A stretch of 64,000 nucleotides of DNA from an uncultured Erythrobacter sp. (GCF_958304185.1 NZ_OY284435.1:1-64000); one strand, 5' to 3'. Counted from the first letter of the stretch, positions 16,489 to 25,712 are shown. The notes: generated by a model from the letters alone, not told the origin. Program-made: numbers and translations.

Positions 16489-17637
16489 TTGAAAAACCAA
16501 CCGAACTATAAAGGCGTATTCCAATTACATTCGCATTTGCTTGAACCGCGCCCTCCCGACGGCGAACCTGCACGGTTGTCACTACTACCAAGCCCTATTC
16601 TCAACCTACGCCTGCCCGCGGCCGACCATATCCCTGCGGCCTGGCAAGCGGCAACATCCGAGCTGGCGCGGCAGGGTAACATCGAAATCGGTTTCCTGCC
16701 CAGACGCTCTGCCTTCAGCCTTCGACATTTGATGGTGTGGGCAAAAGGGATGGCCTCCCACCCCTCCCCGCCGGTCTTTGCTCCTTGGCAATGCTGGTCG
16801 GCTGATAGGCTTCAGACTTCCAAGCATCTGCCCGTCCCCAGCGCTCGCTGGATCAGCGCATATCCCTGCATCTCCATCGGACACTATCAAGCGCAGGTTG
16901 GCCTGAATGGTCCGATGTTGATGTCACCACTTGCTGCCGGTTGTGTCCGGGATGAACCGTGGCCAAGGCCTGATGTGCTTCAAGCAATGATTGAAGCAGG
17001 AATCCGAGAAAATCGCAGGAAAATAACGATCATAACAGATGCCCGGCGCCGCAACCGGGTCATCATGAATCTGCTTCTGCCAAACCTCGCCAAGACTCGC
17101 GACAGGATCCCGATCGAGGTTTTGTTGATCGAAAACGCACGAGACGACCTGGCCCGGGACCCGCGCATCGGAGAGGCAATTATCACGTTGCCTGATTTGC
17201 GCAGCGGGGTGATCGCCATACTGTCGGAAAGCGGATGGCTCAACGGACCGTGGCCCTTGCTTTGGCATGATCAGCAAGTCTGCATGATCTCAAGCGAATG
17301 CCTTCCCGGAATGCCCCACGCCCTACCGCTTGATCTTGAGTTGCTGGTGCATGCCCTCGCGCTCGCCGCACAGAATGCTGGACATGTCATCCGTGCTAAC
17401 CAATTACTCGACGCGTTGGCATCACTTAGAGATTGCGGAAACTATGCGGCGAGCGCCACATCTCCGTCGTTTGAACACGCCAAATCAAGCGATGAAGATT
17501 TCATCGATCACTTCCACCACAGCGTCACATCTGGCGGATCTCCGGATGCGGCTGCACAAGTCATTCTACAACGTTGCGATGCCCGTAAATCCGCCTCGCC
17601 GCCTTGTTTGACGCTTGTCCAGCCTCGGAGCGCGTAA
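16489..17637 (+). CDS. Orphan protein, possibly degenerate isopropylmalate/isocitrate dehydrogenase fold
   Basis: A 382-residue protein from a TTG start at 16489; no better start is seen. No family is obvious. Some segments echo the beta-decarboxylating dehydrogenase order: PRRSAFSLRHLMVWAKG (compare the R-x-L-D-L-Y-A region), KITIITDARRRNRVIM, IPIEVLLIENARDDLARDPR, then a hydrophobic strand and a late helix LLVHALALAAQNAG. The catalytic Tyr/Lys/Asp residues and the HGSAPDIAG motif are not visible. If the relation is real the protein has lost catalysis. It stands alone between long gene-poor stretches; codon use is ordinary. Confidence that it is expressed is moderate, in the fold low. Confidence 0.4.
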   Translation: MKNQPNYKGVFQLHSHLLEPRPPDGEPARLSLLPSPILNLRLPAADHIPAAWQAATSELARQGNIEIGFLPRRSAFSLRHLMVWAKGMASHPSPPVFAPWQCWSADRLQTSKHLPVPSARWISAYPCISIGHYQAQVGLNGPMLMSPLAAGCVRDEPWPRPDVLQAMIEAGIRENRRKITIITDARRRNRVIMNLLLPNLAKTRDRIPIEVLLIENARDDLARDPRIGEAIITLPDLRSGVIAILSESGWLNGPWPLLWHDQQVCMISSECLPGMPHALPLDLELLVHALALAAQNAGHVIRANQLLDALASLRDCGNYAASATSPSFEHAKSSDEDFIDHFHHSVTSGGSPDAAAQVILQRCDARKSASPPCLTLVQPRSA

Positions 17638-17901
17638 GAGCCCGAAACACCTTCAGGCAAATGACTGTCAACATGACTGACCGATAAAAACCGGAGGGAG
17701 CATCCTTCGCATCATTTTTGATATGGAAGGGTGCGGCGGCCGCTGGCAGCCCCACAACACAGAGTGGCAGGGGCCAGGCTTTAGCTCCCGTCGGACCGTT
17801 ATACTTGGGATCAAAGAAGGTTCCCTTTCGCCGGTTTTGTCCCTTCCCTTCCATTCGAGACGCTCGGCGCAAGGTTCCCGCACCGTTGCTGTTGAATGGC
17901 G

Positions 17902-19173
17902 CTATTCCGACCGCGACATCGCGCTCGCGAGAACGGTCTGATGTGCAAGAACTGCCAGCAGATCAGAACGCGTGACAATCCCTACTAGCCTTTGGCCTTT
18001 AACCACCGGGGCAGCCTGAACCCCGCCATCAGCCAGCAATTGGACCAGTATCCCGACCCCGTCTTCAGGTCTGACGACCCGCAAATTTGCCGTCATGATA
18101 TCTTGCGCGGAGATTCTTCGGTTGGCCGGGTCAAGCAGCGCACGCAGGTTGCCAGCAAATCCTCCTTCCCGCGGAAGCGAAAGACTTCGTGCCCGCTGAA
18201 TGAGGTCGTTCTGCGAGATGATCCCTTTGAGCTTTCGGTCTGCATCCACGACGGGCAACGTCTTGAAGTGATGCTTGCGGAACAGATCGGCAATGGTGAC
18301 GAGCGAAGTGTCTGGCGCGACCGAGACGATATCTTTCGACATGACTTCGCCACATGTCAGTCCGGCGAAATGGCGGCGCGCAGCCTCAGCCTCAGCTGCC
18401 GCGAGAATGCGCCCGAAATCCTCGGCACCGATGTTTGCACCGAGATTGAACTCACTGAGAACACGCTCCAGGACGTCCGGTGCCAACCCCAGCCGCCGAT
18501 CGGGCGCGGCATCGCCGGTTTGGTGGGCGCCGATCTCGGGAGCTTGACGGAACGGATATCGCCGCCCGGTAAGGCGATTGTAGACGACCGCCAGCAACAC
18601 TAGAAGCGCAGTGTCGAGCAAGACAGGCGACAGTGCAAAGGCAATGTCAACCCTGCCACCCTCGACGGCGATCAGCACGGTTGCGAGCGCCACCGCACCT
18701 CCCGGGGGGTGCATTGCCCTGAGAATTGCCATCACAAAAATAGCCCCGCCCACGGCAAGGCCAACGCTGACTTCGGCAGGCAGCCCCAGCTGGAGCACAG
18801 CGATCGCAACCAGAGCTGACATTGTGTTGCCCATGATCGCCGAAAAGGGCTGAGCCAGCGGGGAGTTGGGGATGGCAAACAGCAAGAACGCGCTCGCACC
18901 GAGCGGCGCGATCAGCAAAAAATTGGCAAAATCACCGCGCCAGGCGTTGAGCACGATCAGCAACCCGCCACTCAACGACAGAGCAATCCCCGCACCTAGG
19001 CCTGCTCGCAGCGCCTCTTGCGGGCGAGGCCGGGGCATCGCCGGGCCGAGTGACCGAACAATACCGCGCCAAAGTCTGCCCGTGTGGGACAAGCGAGGCG
19101 CGGACCCGACCAGCGTTCGGGTAGGTGCGCCAACGGCTTCAGTGTCGCCGCTGGTTCCGGGCTCGGGTGCCAT
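17902..19173 (-). CDS. HPP-family membrane protein with two CBS domains
   Basis: A 423-residue protein starting at the ATG at 19173 (AGGA 6 bases upstream); a longer frame to 19263 lacks support. Residues about 60-210 form an HPP membrane domain with four or more helices, including APLGASAFLLFA and the signature RAMHPPGGAVALA. The C-terminal half has two CBS domains: CGEVMSKDIVSVAPDTS to LKGIISQNDLIQ, and DIMTANLRVVRPEDG to LVGIVTRSDLLAVL. HPP proteins include a cyanobacterial chloroplast-type nitrite transporter; CBS pairs sense adenosyl ligands. Function here is unknown; a ligand-gated transporter is plausible. Divergent from the MreB paralogue. Confidence 0.87.
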   Translation of the reverse strand: MAPEPGTSGDTEAVGAPTRTLVGSAPRLSHTGRLWRGIVRSLGPAMPRPRPQEALRAGLGAGIALSLSGGLLIVLNAWRGDFANFLLIAPLGASAFLLFAIPNSPLAQPFSAIMGNTMSALVAIAVLQLGLPAEVSVGLAVGGAIFVMAILRAMHPPGGAVALATVLIAVEGGRVDIAFALSPVLLDTALLVLLAVVYNRLTGRRYPFRQAPEIGAHQTGDAAPDRRLGLAPDVLERVLSEFNLGANIGAEDFGRILAAAEAEAARRHFAGLTCGEVMSKDIVSVAPDTSLVTIADLFRKHHFKTLPVVDADRKLKGIISQNDLIQRARSLSLPREGGFAGNLRALLDPANRRISAQDIMTANLRVVRPEDGVGILVQLLADGGVQAAPVVKGQRLVGIVTRSDLLAVLAHQTVLASAMSRSE

Positions 19174-19367
19174 TGCAGTCCTTTTCGTTCCTACCCAATT
19201 GCCGTGCGTCCGCCACATACATCCCTGCCCGCAAATTGCGACCACAGGGGAAAAAACAAACACTGGCTACCAAACAGATTTTCGCTGGCTGACCTGCAAG
19301 GGCGTGCGCAGCCAAGGCATGCGTTGTGCAGCAAGACTTCCAGTTTCAGGCCTGCTACCAGCACGCG

Positions 19368-20372
19368 ATGAGAAGACTATTTAATGGCTCTGGCAAACCG
19401 GACCTCGCAATTGATTTCGGCACGGCAAATACCCGCGTAGTGACCGCAGAGGGTGGCATCGTGTTTGATGAGCCATCCCTGTGCTGTTTCGCCATAGGCT
19501 CTGGTTCCGGCGAGCTCGTCGCCACCGGAAATGCGGCCCAGCTTATGAAGGATCGGACGACGGGCAATCTGCGGATTGTGCGCCCGCTCAATCGCGGCGT
19601 GCTCGCGGACATTCTGGCCGCACGTCATTTCCTGGCCTATGCGGTTCAAGCCAGCGTCGGTCAGCGCCGACTGCGGTCGTTCCGGGCTATCATCGGTGTT
19701 CCGGCTGACGCTACCAAGGCAGAACGCGGCGCATTGTTGACGGCGGCGCGGGACGCCGGACTTGGCGGGGTGGAGCTGCTATCAGAACCGCTGGTAGCCG
19801 CGCGCGGTGCAGATCTTGATGTCGATCAACCGCGGGGCTCGATGATTGTGGAATGCGGCGCCGGCACAACGGAAGCCGCCGTTGTTTCGCTTGGCGGCAT
19901 CTGCGCAGCGGCCTCACTTCGCGGAGGAGGCGATGCGCTTGATGCAGCAATTGTCGATTACCTGCACTTTCAGCACAAGTTCCTGATCAGCCCGACCACC
20001 GCTGAAAAAATCAAGTGTGACATAATCGGTGCGCAACAGGACGAAACCACCTCGGCGACCGACGTCGTGGTCAAGGGGCGCAGTCTTGTAACCGGGCTTC
20101 CGCAAGTGATCAGGCTGCCAGTAGACGAATTGCTGCCGGTTGCAGCGAGGCACACTGCCGGGATCACCCGGATGGTGCTCGAATTGCTAGGCAGCCTCTC
20201 TCCTGAGTTGAGCCGTGACGTGCATGATAGTGGTATCGTGCTGACCGGCGGCAGTGCGGCCGTCAGCCTGGTCAAATCGGCATTGGTCAAGGCGACCGGG
20301 CTGAAGATTGCGGTTGCGCCGAACGCCGCACACTGCGTGGTCAATGGACTGAGAAAAGCTCTGACCCACTGA
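19368..20372 (+). CDS. MreB-like actin paralogue
   Basis: A 334-residue actin-fold protein. Phosphate-1 loop DLAIDFGTANTRVV near residue 12, phosphate-2 region IVECGAGTTEAAVVSLGG near 165, the connect region GGDALDAAIVDYLHFQHKFL with TAEKIKCDIIGAQ, and adenosine loop GIVLTGGSAAV near 290 all align with MreB. Several core residues differ (Glu-Cys-Gly-Ala in place of the usual Asp-Ile-Gly-Gly), so it is a diverged copy, not the main cell-shape gene. No mreC/mreD follows. I start at the ATG at 19368; a GTG at 19326 is possible. Role unknown. Confidence 0.8.
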   Translation: MRRLFNGSGKPDLAIDFGTANTRVVTAEGGIVFDEPSLCCFAIGSGSGELVATGNAAQLMKDRTTGNLRIVRPLNRGVLADILAARHFLAYAVQASVGQRRLRSFRAIIGVPADATKAERGALLTAARDAGLGGVELLSEPLVAARGADLDVDQPRGSMIVECGAGTTEAAVVSLGGICAAASLRGGGDALDAAIVDYLHFQHKFLISPTTAEKIKCDIIGAQQDETTSATDVVVKGRSLVTGLPQVIRLPVDELLPVAARHTAGITRMVLELLGSLSPELSRDVHDSGIVLTGGSAAVSLVKSALVKATGLKIAVAPNAAHCVVNGLRKALTH

Positions 20373-20615
20373 TCTGTCGGGCTGCAACACAGGTTTGACA
20401 TCATCGGCAATCAAGATCACATACGTCTGATGTCTGGCCGCCCCTCTCTTCAGCTTCGACGCTGTCGCACGAGTCCGCTCGTTTGGGGCTAGTGCCCCCG
20501 GACAGCGATAGACACGACCGGCGCCGTCCGGGGCAAATCCAACTTCACCATTTTATTATTCTGCGCCCGCAGGCGCATTGAACGCGCCAGAACGAATGGC
20601 GCGGAAGGAATTGTC

Positions 20616-21020
20616 ATGACAGACAAGCCAACTGCCGATGCTCAGACCCCAATCGTGATCCGCGCGAGCGATGCCGATCGTGTAACCAACCTTGCCATTG
20701 CAGCAGAAGACCGCCTCCCGCAGGTAGCCGCCCTCCTGCTGGCAGAACTCAACCGCGCCGAAGTGGTCCCTGATGACGAACTGCCGGCAGACATCGTGAC
20801 CATGCAAGCGACAGTGAAGTTCATTGATGAAGCAAACGGCGTCGAACGCACCCTGCAGCTCGTGTATCCGACGGAAGCCGATTTTGATGCAGGTCGTATC
20901 TCGATCCTGTCTCTGGTCGGAGCCGGACTCCTCGGCCTGAAGGCGGGCCAGTCAATCATGTGGCCTGATCGCGCAAAAAAGGAGCGGCTGCTGCGGATCA
21001 TTGACGTCATGAAGGGGTAG
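20616..21020 (+). CDS. rnk: Rnk-type nucleoside diphosphate kinase regulator
   Basis: A 134-residue protein of the GreA/GreB C-terminal fold. The N-terminal IVIRASDADRVTNLAI and EDRLPQVAALLLAELNRAEVV form the short coiled coil of Rnk. The C-terminal VTMQATVKFIDEANG, LQLVYPTEADFDAGRISILSLVGAGLLGLKAGQSIMW matches the FKBP-like domain. Rnk binds RNA polymerase near the secondary channel and affects NDP kinase in Pseudomonas. It stands alone, with about 240 bases of upstream non-coding DNA. Confidence 0.88.
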   Translation: MTDKPTADAQTPIVIRASDADRVTNLAIAAEDRLPQVAALLLAELNRAEVVPDDELPADIVTMQATVKFIDEANGVERTLQLVYPTEADFDAGRISILSLVGAGLLGLKAGQSIMWPDRAKKERLLRIIDVMKG

Positions 21021-21045
21021 AAACCAAACAAGAGCTATGAGTCAT

Positions 21046-21990
21046 TCAGCCGAGTGTTGGGGCGGCCATTGCTGGCCCGTGCTCAGCCTCGGCTGCCGGG
21101 CTTCCCGCGTTACTGCTCACCGCGCGTTCGAGCGACATGATCTCGGTTAAAACCGACAGAAGCGCGGTTGTCGCGGCGTCCTGTTCCCATGCGTAAGCCG
21201 AAAGGACCAGTGGCGGGACGGGCTCAAACTGTCGGCAGGTCTGAACTGCGTAGGGTGCGATTGTAGCAACAGGCAGGACCGAGACGCCAAGCCCTGCTTC
21301 TACAGCGCGCAGGACACTGACGAGACTGTTCCCTGTGAAGGCTAGATACCAGCGCAATCCTGCCGCCTCGATCTGTTCGATCATCTGGTCCCGGTAGAGC
21401 CCGCCCGGCGGGAAGGCCACGAGCGGTATCGGTTCAGACCACTGCTGCAATTGGTTGGCCGCCTCGATCCAGGCCAGCGGCTCGGAAAAACTTGCGCGCG
21501 CGTCGGCCTGCGCACGGGGCTCCTTGACGATGATTACGTCGAATTCCCCTTCGCGAAACTGCCGCGATAGATCCCTGCTGAGCCCTGTCGTGACATCGAG
21601 ACGAATTTCACGGTAGCGCTCGGCAAAGCGAGCAAACCCCTGACTCATCGTGGCCGTCATCAGATCATCAGGCAAGCCGACCTGGAGAGTTCGGCTGCCC
21701 GAAAGATCAGCCAGCAAAGCGGCAGCCTCGCTTTGAAGGGCGAGAATGCGCCTCGCATATCCGATCAGGCGTTCGCCCACGGGGGTGAGCTTTACGGGCC
21801 GGGCAGAGCGATCGAGCAGGACCTTGCCAATCAGACCCTCCAGTCGGCCGATCTGCTGACTGATCGTTGACTGGGTAGAGTGCAGTCGGTGGGCCGCAGC
21901 TGTAAAGCTCCCGGCATCAGCAACTGCCACAAACGCCTCGAGAAGTCTGGGATCAAACACTGCATCATTATAGATGTGAATGATAGGCAT
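21046..21990 (-). CDS. LysR-family transcriptional regulator
   Basis: A 314-residue LysR regulator. The N-terminal winged helix reads LLEAFVAVADAGSFTAAAHR and STQSTISQQIGRLEGLIGK; the effector domain follows from about residue 95 (TLQVGLPDDLMTATM). It is divergent from the HIU hydrolase gene, with 89 bases between starts, so it probably controls that operon and itself. Ligand unknown. Its C-terminal ~20 residues are Ala/Pro-rich and probably disordered. Confidence 0.9.
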   Translation of the reverse strand: MPIIHIYNDAVFDPRLLEAFVAVADAGSFTAAAHRLHSTQSTISQQIGRLEGLIGKVLLDRSARPVKLTPVGERLIGYARRILALQSEAAALLADLSGSRTLQVGLPDDLMTATMSQGFARFAERYREIRLDVTTGLSRDLSRQFREGEFDVIIVKEPRAQADARASFSEPLAWIEAANQLQQWSEPIPLVAFPPGGLYRDQMIEQIEAAGLRWYLAFTGNSLVSVLRAVEAGLGVSVLPVATIAPYAVQTCRQFEPVPPLVLSAYAWEQDAATTALLSVLTEIMSLERAVSSNAGSPAAEAEHGPAMAAPTLG

Positions 21991-22079
21991 TCAATCATTT
22001 CATTCGAATATGAGACGGCCCTGCGTTACGGGCGGATATTCCCATTGCTTGGCCCAGCCACAAAATCAGGATCAGACCG

Positions 22080-22478
22080 ATGAAGATGACCAGCTTGCTT
22101 GTGCCAATCGCGCTCAGCCTCATCGCGGCCCCGGCCGCAGCAGCAGATATTTCGACCCACGTGCTCGACCTCGCAGAAGGTGTCGGCGGCGCAAATGTCC
22201 CTGTCACTCTCTCGAAGCGTGATGCCGCCGGAACCTGGGTGGAGGTAGGCACGGCTCGCACGGATCAGAACGGCCGCGTGCGCAGCTTTGGTCCGGACGC
22301 CGATTTCGACACCGGAGTCTATAGGCTGCAATTCGATATGACCGCCTATCCGAACGCTGAAGCGAAGCCCTTCTTCCCTGAGATTACTGTCACCTTCAGT
22401 GTGAAAGACAAGGCCGGCCACTATCACGTTCCCGTCGTGGTCAGCCACTATGGCTATTCGACCTATCGCGGCAACTGA
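22080..22478 (+). CDS. uraH: Secreted 5-hydroxyisourate hydrolase (transthyretin-like)
   Basis: A 132-residue transthyretin-fold protein. An N-terminal signal peptide (MKMTSLLVPIALSLIAAPAA) is followed by STHVLDLAEG, whose His is the first active-site residue, and by the HYHVPVVVSHYGYSTYRGN end. HIU hydrolases end in Y-R-G-S/T; here the last residue is Asn. The enzyme hydrolyses 5-hydroxyisourate in urate breakdown, here in the periplasm. No urate oxidase or OHCU decarboxylase is nearby. The stop TGA overlaps the next ATG by one base, so translation is coupled. Confidence 0.87.
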   Translation: MKMTSLLVPIALSLIAAPAAAADISTHVLDLAEGVGGANVPVTLSKRDAAGTWVEVGTARTDQNGRVRSFGPDADFDTGVYRLQFDMTAYPNAEAKPFFPEITVTFSVKDKAGHYHVPVVVSHYGYSTYRGN

Positions 22479-22948
22479 TGATGATTGGCCTGCTGATCCC
22501 GCTTGCGGTTGCTGCCGTGACCGCATTGCCGACGCCTGCTGCGCAGCGCTCAGTTTCACTCGCAATGGCCAATGCGCTCGCCGACGCAGCCCTTGTATTG
22601 TGCCGCGCCATGAACAGGGACGCTGTTGTCGCTATCGTCGATCGTGGCGGCAACCTGATTGCGCTCCAGAGGGGGGATAGCATCGGGCCGCACAACATCC
22701 GTGCCGCCGAGCGCAAGGCCTTCACTGCCCTGTCGACCAAAACCAGCACATCTGCGCTGGCGGAGCGAGCCGCAACTGACCCCGGATCACGTAACCTTGC
22801 AAATGTCCCTGAACTTTTATTGCTGGGTGGCGGTTTGCCAATAGTCCACGCTGGAGAGGTCATTGGCGGGATCGGCGTCGCGGGCTCCGGTGGATCAGTG
22901 AGCGATGAGCAGTGCGCCAGTTCAGCGCTCGCGAGCCTAACGCGGTAG
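22478..22948 (+). CDS. Secreted GlcG/HbpS-like (DUF336) protein
   Basis: A 156-residue protein with a signal peptide (LLIPLAVAAVTALPTPAAQ) and a GlcG/HbpS fold: LADAALVLCRAMNRDAVVAIVDRGGNLIALQRGD, then RAAERKAFTALSTKTST and the Gly-rich GGGLPIVHAGEVIGGIGVAG. Family members bind heme or act as redox sensors, and some are linked to small-molecule catabolism. It is coupled to the HIU hydrolase gene, and the EamA exporter begins 9 bases after its stop, so the three form one operon. Confidence 0.8.
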   Translation: MMIGLLIPLAVAAVTALPTPAAQRSVSLAMANALADAALVLCRAMNRDAVVAIVDRGGNLIALQRGDSIGPHNIRAAERKAFTALSTKTSTSALAERAATDPGSRNLANVPELLLLGGGLPIVHAGEVIGGIGVAGSGGSVSDEQCASSALASLTR

Positions 22949-22956
22949 CAAACAGC

Positions 22957-23910
22957 ATGATGCGTTCGCTGCAAGCTCAATTAATCAGCTGGGTCTGGTC
23001 GCGCCCTTACTTGCTCCTTACCTTCACGGCCTTGTTCTGGGCTGGGAATTCCATCGTCGGGCGCGCAGCGCGTGATGTGATGCCACCCGTGGCGTTGGCC
23101 TTCTGGCGCTGGGTGCTGGCTTTGCTTGTGCTTTTACCGTTCGCCTTGCCGTATCTGCGGCGCGATTGGAGCATTTTGCGAGCAAATTGGAAATGGATGC
23201 TGGTGCTGGGAGCCCTTGGGATCGGCACGTTCAACACCCTCCTTTATACAGGCCTGCAGACCACAACGGCGGTTAACGGCCTGCTGCTTCAGTCGATGCA
23301 GCCTGCACTGATCCTGATGCTCGGTGCCCTCGTTTTTGGCGAGCAAGTCCGCATTCCGCAGATCATCGGCATATGCCTCTCGATTACTGGCGCCTTGATC
23401 ATCGTTCTGCGCGCTGATCTGTCTGCGCTTCTCGGGCTGAAATTCAATACGGGCGATCTGGTGATCTGCGCGGCGGTTGTCGTCTGGTCGTTTTACTCCG
23501 TGCTGCTCCGTAAGCGCCCGGCTGTTCACCCGCTCAGCTTTCTGGCGGCGACCTTCATGATCGGCATCGCCGCTATCGCGCCGTTCTATTTGGCCGAGAT
23601 TGCCAGCGGTCGCCTGATCCAAAGCCGCCCTGAAAGCTGGCTGGCGATCGGCTATGTCTGCCTGTTTCCCTCGCTGATTGCCTATCTCTTCTTCAATCGC
23701 GGCGTCGAGTTGCTCGGCTCGGCTGCGACCGGGCTTTATCTCAACATCATGCCCGTGATCGGGGCCCTGCTTGCCGTGGCGATCCTTTCCGAACCAATCC
23801 GCTGGTTCCATTTTCTTGGCATGGGCCTGATCGGCGCAAGTATTGTCAGCGCTGCGCGCATTGGGCGTCAACCGATCGTGCGTCCCATCCACGTGGCCCC
23901 GCGCCCGTAG
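22957..23910 (+). CDS. EamA-family (DMT) transporter
   Basis: A 317-residue integral membrane protein with ten hydrophobic segments in two EamA repeats: LTFTALFWAGNSIVGRAA begins the first, TGDLVICAAVVVWSFYSVL the second. The start at 22957 is 9 bases after the previous stop; a longer frame from 22912 overlaps that gene. DMT transporters export amino acids, purine-like or other metabolites; none can be singled out, although the neighbouring HIU hydrolase suggests a purine-related solute. The 3' end overlaps the convergent acetyltransferase by 43 bases. Confidence 0.87.
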   Translation: MMRSLQAQLISWVWSRPYLLLTFTALFWAGNSIVGRAARDVMPPVALAFWRWVLALLVLLPFALPYLRRDWSILRANWKWMLVLGALGIGTFNTLLYTGLQTTTAVNGLLLQSMQPALILMLGALVFGEQVRIPQIIGICLSITGALIIVLRADLSALLGLKFNTGDLVICAAVVVWSFYSVLLRKRPAVHPLSFLAATFMIGIAAIAPFYLAEIASGRLIQSRPESWLAIGYVCLFPSLIAYLFFNRGVELLGSAATGLYLNIMPVIGALLAVAILSEPIRWFHFLGMGLIGASIVSAARIGRQPIVRPIHVAPRP

Positions 23911-24371
23911 CCCGCCAGTTTGGCGGCGATTTCAGGCGTGGCATCAAGCGTGACGAAGCCCATGGTCTTCCAGAAGCTAGCCGCACCCTCGACCGCGACG
24001 AGCTCGGCAGACTTTAAGCCATCGTGCACCGCCAGATCGAAGGCGTGATCAACCAGCCTGCGCCCGATCCCAAGGCCTTGGCCCGCGGTCGCAACCGCCA
24101 GATCGTGAATGAACAGGATTTCGGCGGATCCGACTTCCTCGAGCGGCGTGCCCAGCGGCGGCGGAGCATTGCGCCGCCAGCCATGCGCCAGCATGTAGCC
24201 GACCAACTGACCTTTCACACTCGCTGCGAGGCAATAGGGCATTTTTGCATCGAGGCGGCTGGAGAATGACGTCTCGCTTTCCACCAGTGAGACAAGGTAG
24301 ATCTCCGACTGGATCGCTAGAGCGTGAGCGAGATCGCTGCGGGCAAATCTGCGGATTGAGATAAGGGGCAT
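23868..24371 (-). CDS. GNAT-family N-acetyltransferase
   Basis: A 167-residue GNAT enzyme starting MPLISIRRFARSDLAHALAI at 24371. The acetyl-CoA-binding motif A is clear: LFIHDLAVATAGQGLGIGRRLVDHAFDLA, with the Q/R-x-x-G-x-G/A core, and the late ASFWKTMGFVTLD segment closes the fold. A longer frame to 24422 adds 17 residues without support. Substrate unknown. Convergent overlap of 43 bases with the transporter gene. Confidence 0.85.
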   Translation of the reverse strand: MPLISIRRFARSDLAHALAIQSEIYLVSLVESETSFSSRLDAKMPYCLAASVKGQLVGYMLAHGWRRNAPPPLGTPLEEVGSAEILFIHDLAVATAGQGLGIGRRLVDHAFDLAVHDGLKSAELVAVEGAASFWKTMGFVTLDATPEIAAKLAGYGRGATWMGRTIG

Positions 24372-24986
24372 ATTGACGGGCACGATCGAGCAAATCCTGA
24401 TTTTCGTCTCCCAGCAAGACAAGCTGTTCGGCTAATAGCTCGAAGCTCGCAGACGCTTCCTAGATCGGGGATTTGAGACCTATTCGCAAGCATGTCTGCT
24501 TGCAGGCGATCGTCAGTTGATCCGCTTTGACGGACATGAGAGAGTTTTGCCGACTATCTGCTTCGGACCGCCCCACTGGCAGCTTCTATCTGGAGCGGGC
24601 ATTCATCTTGTGCGAGACAAATGAACGACTAGGGGTCGGCAGCGGCCCCAGCCCTGCTCAGGCTGCGAATAGCGGCTTTGCGAGGTTCGATTCCTAAAGC
24701 CCGACATTCTGGGACCGACCCCATAAAGGCCGTTCCTGCTGTGCGGGATTGACCCGCGTCAGCGACCGGAAACCAAAGTTCACCTTGCCCGCTCCGTTGG
24801 TCGCAAAGCGTGATCGTTGCCTTGCAATCAAGTCGCCGCCCACCACGTATGGCACAAGGCCATCACATTGTTGCCGCTAGAGCTGCGGGCACATGACGCG
24901 ATTGATCAGGCATTTCCCCGCTCACCGAAGCCTTGCTTGTCTGCAATGCGCAGATCTAGTCACCGCGCGTCCTGAAAGGACCGACA
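24372..24986. other. Intergenic region with short repeat
   Basis: 615 bases with no gene. It carries a repeat element whose core gcgaatagcggctttgc at 24665-24681 recurs with one change at 31456-31472; both have GC-rich flanks. The promoter of the alternative oxidase gene must lie towards the right end; boxes are not clear. Confidence 0.5.
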
Positions 24987-25712
24987 ATGGTCAATTCCAT
25001 CCTCACTCCCGACAAGCAGGCACTAATTGAAGAACACAATGCCCAGCCGGTGATCCATCATGCCCTTGACGGCTTTTCGGACCAGTTTGCGCTTGGTTTT
25101 ACCAAGCTGCTGCGCTTCACGGCCGATACGTTCTTCGCCAAACGTTACGGGCACCGCGCGATCGTTCTAGAAACCGTGGCTGCGGTGCCAGGCATGGTCG
25201 GCGCCATGTTCACCCACCTTACCAGCCTGCGTAGCATGAAGGATGATGAAGGCTGGATCCGCACCCTGATGGAAGAGGCGGAAAACGAACGCATGCACCT
25301 GATGACCTTCATCGAGATCGCCAAGCCAGCACTGTTCGAGCGGCTGGTGATCCTGATGGCGCAGTGGATTTTCCTTGCGCTGTTCTCAGTCCTGTATCTG
25401 GTCTCGTCCCGCACCGCTCACCGCGTGGTCGGCTATTTCGAGGAAGAAGCGGTGATCAGCTACACGCTTTATCTGCAAGAGATCGACGAAGGCCGCTCGC
25501 CGAATGTGCCTGCGCCAGCGATTGCCAAGCATTACTGGAACATGGCCGATGATGCGACGTTGCGCGATGTCGTCCTGCTGGTCCGAGCGGACGAGGCACA
25601 CCACCGTGATGTCAATCATGGCTTTGCCAGCAAACTTGGCGGCCAACCGTTCGATCCGAGCAAGACCGCGCCCTATCCGGCGCATGCGGACGACATTCGT
25701 TTGAAAGCGTAA
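24987..25712 (+). CDS. aox: Alternative oxidase (cyanide-insensitive quinol oxidase)
   Basis: A 241-residue di-iron quinol oxidase bound to the inner membrane. All iron ligands are present in order: Glu62 (in LET), Glu101 and His104 (NERMH), Glu153 region (FEEEA), Glu203 and His206 (RADEAHH). The two amphipathic helices that anchor the protein, and the helix around residues 120-140, are evident. It oxidises ubiquinol directly to water without proton pumping and resists NO and cyanide. Its position just before NnrS and an NsrR/globin pair suggests a role in respiration under nitric oxide. Confidence 0.95.
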   Translation: MVNSILTPDKQALIEEHNAQPVIHHALDGFSDQFALGFTKLLRFTADTFFAKRYGHRAIVLETVAAVPGMVGAMFTHLTSLRSMKDDEGWIRTLMEEAENERMHLMTFIEIAKPALFERLVILMAQWIFLALFSVLYLVSSRTAHRVVGYFEEEAVISYTLYLQEIDEGRSPNVPAPAIAKHYWNMADDATLRDVVLLVRADEAHHRDVNHGFASKLGGQPFDPSKTAPYPAHADDIRLKA

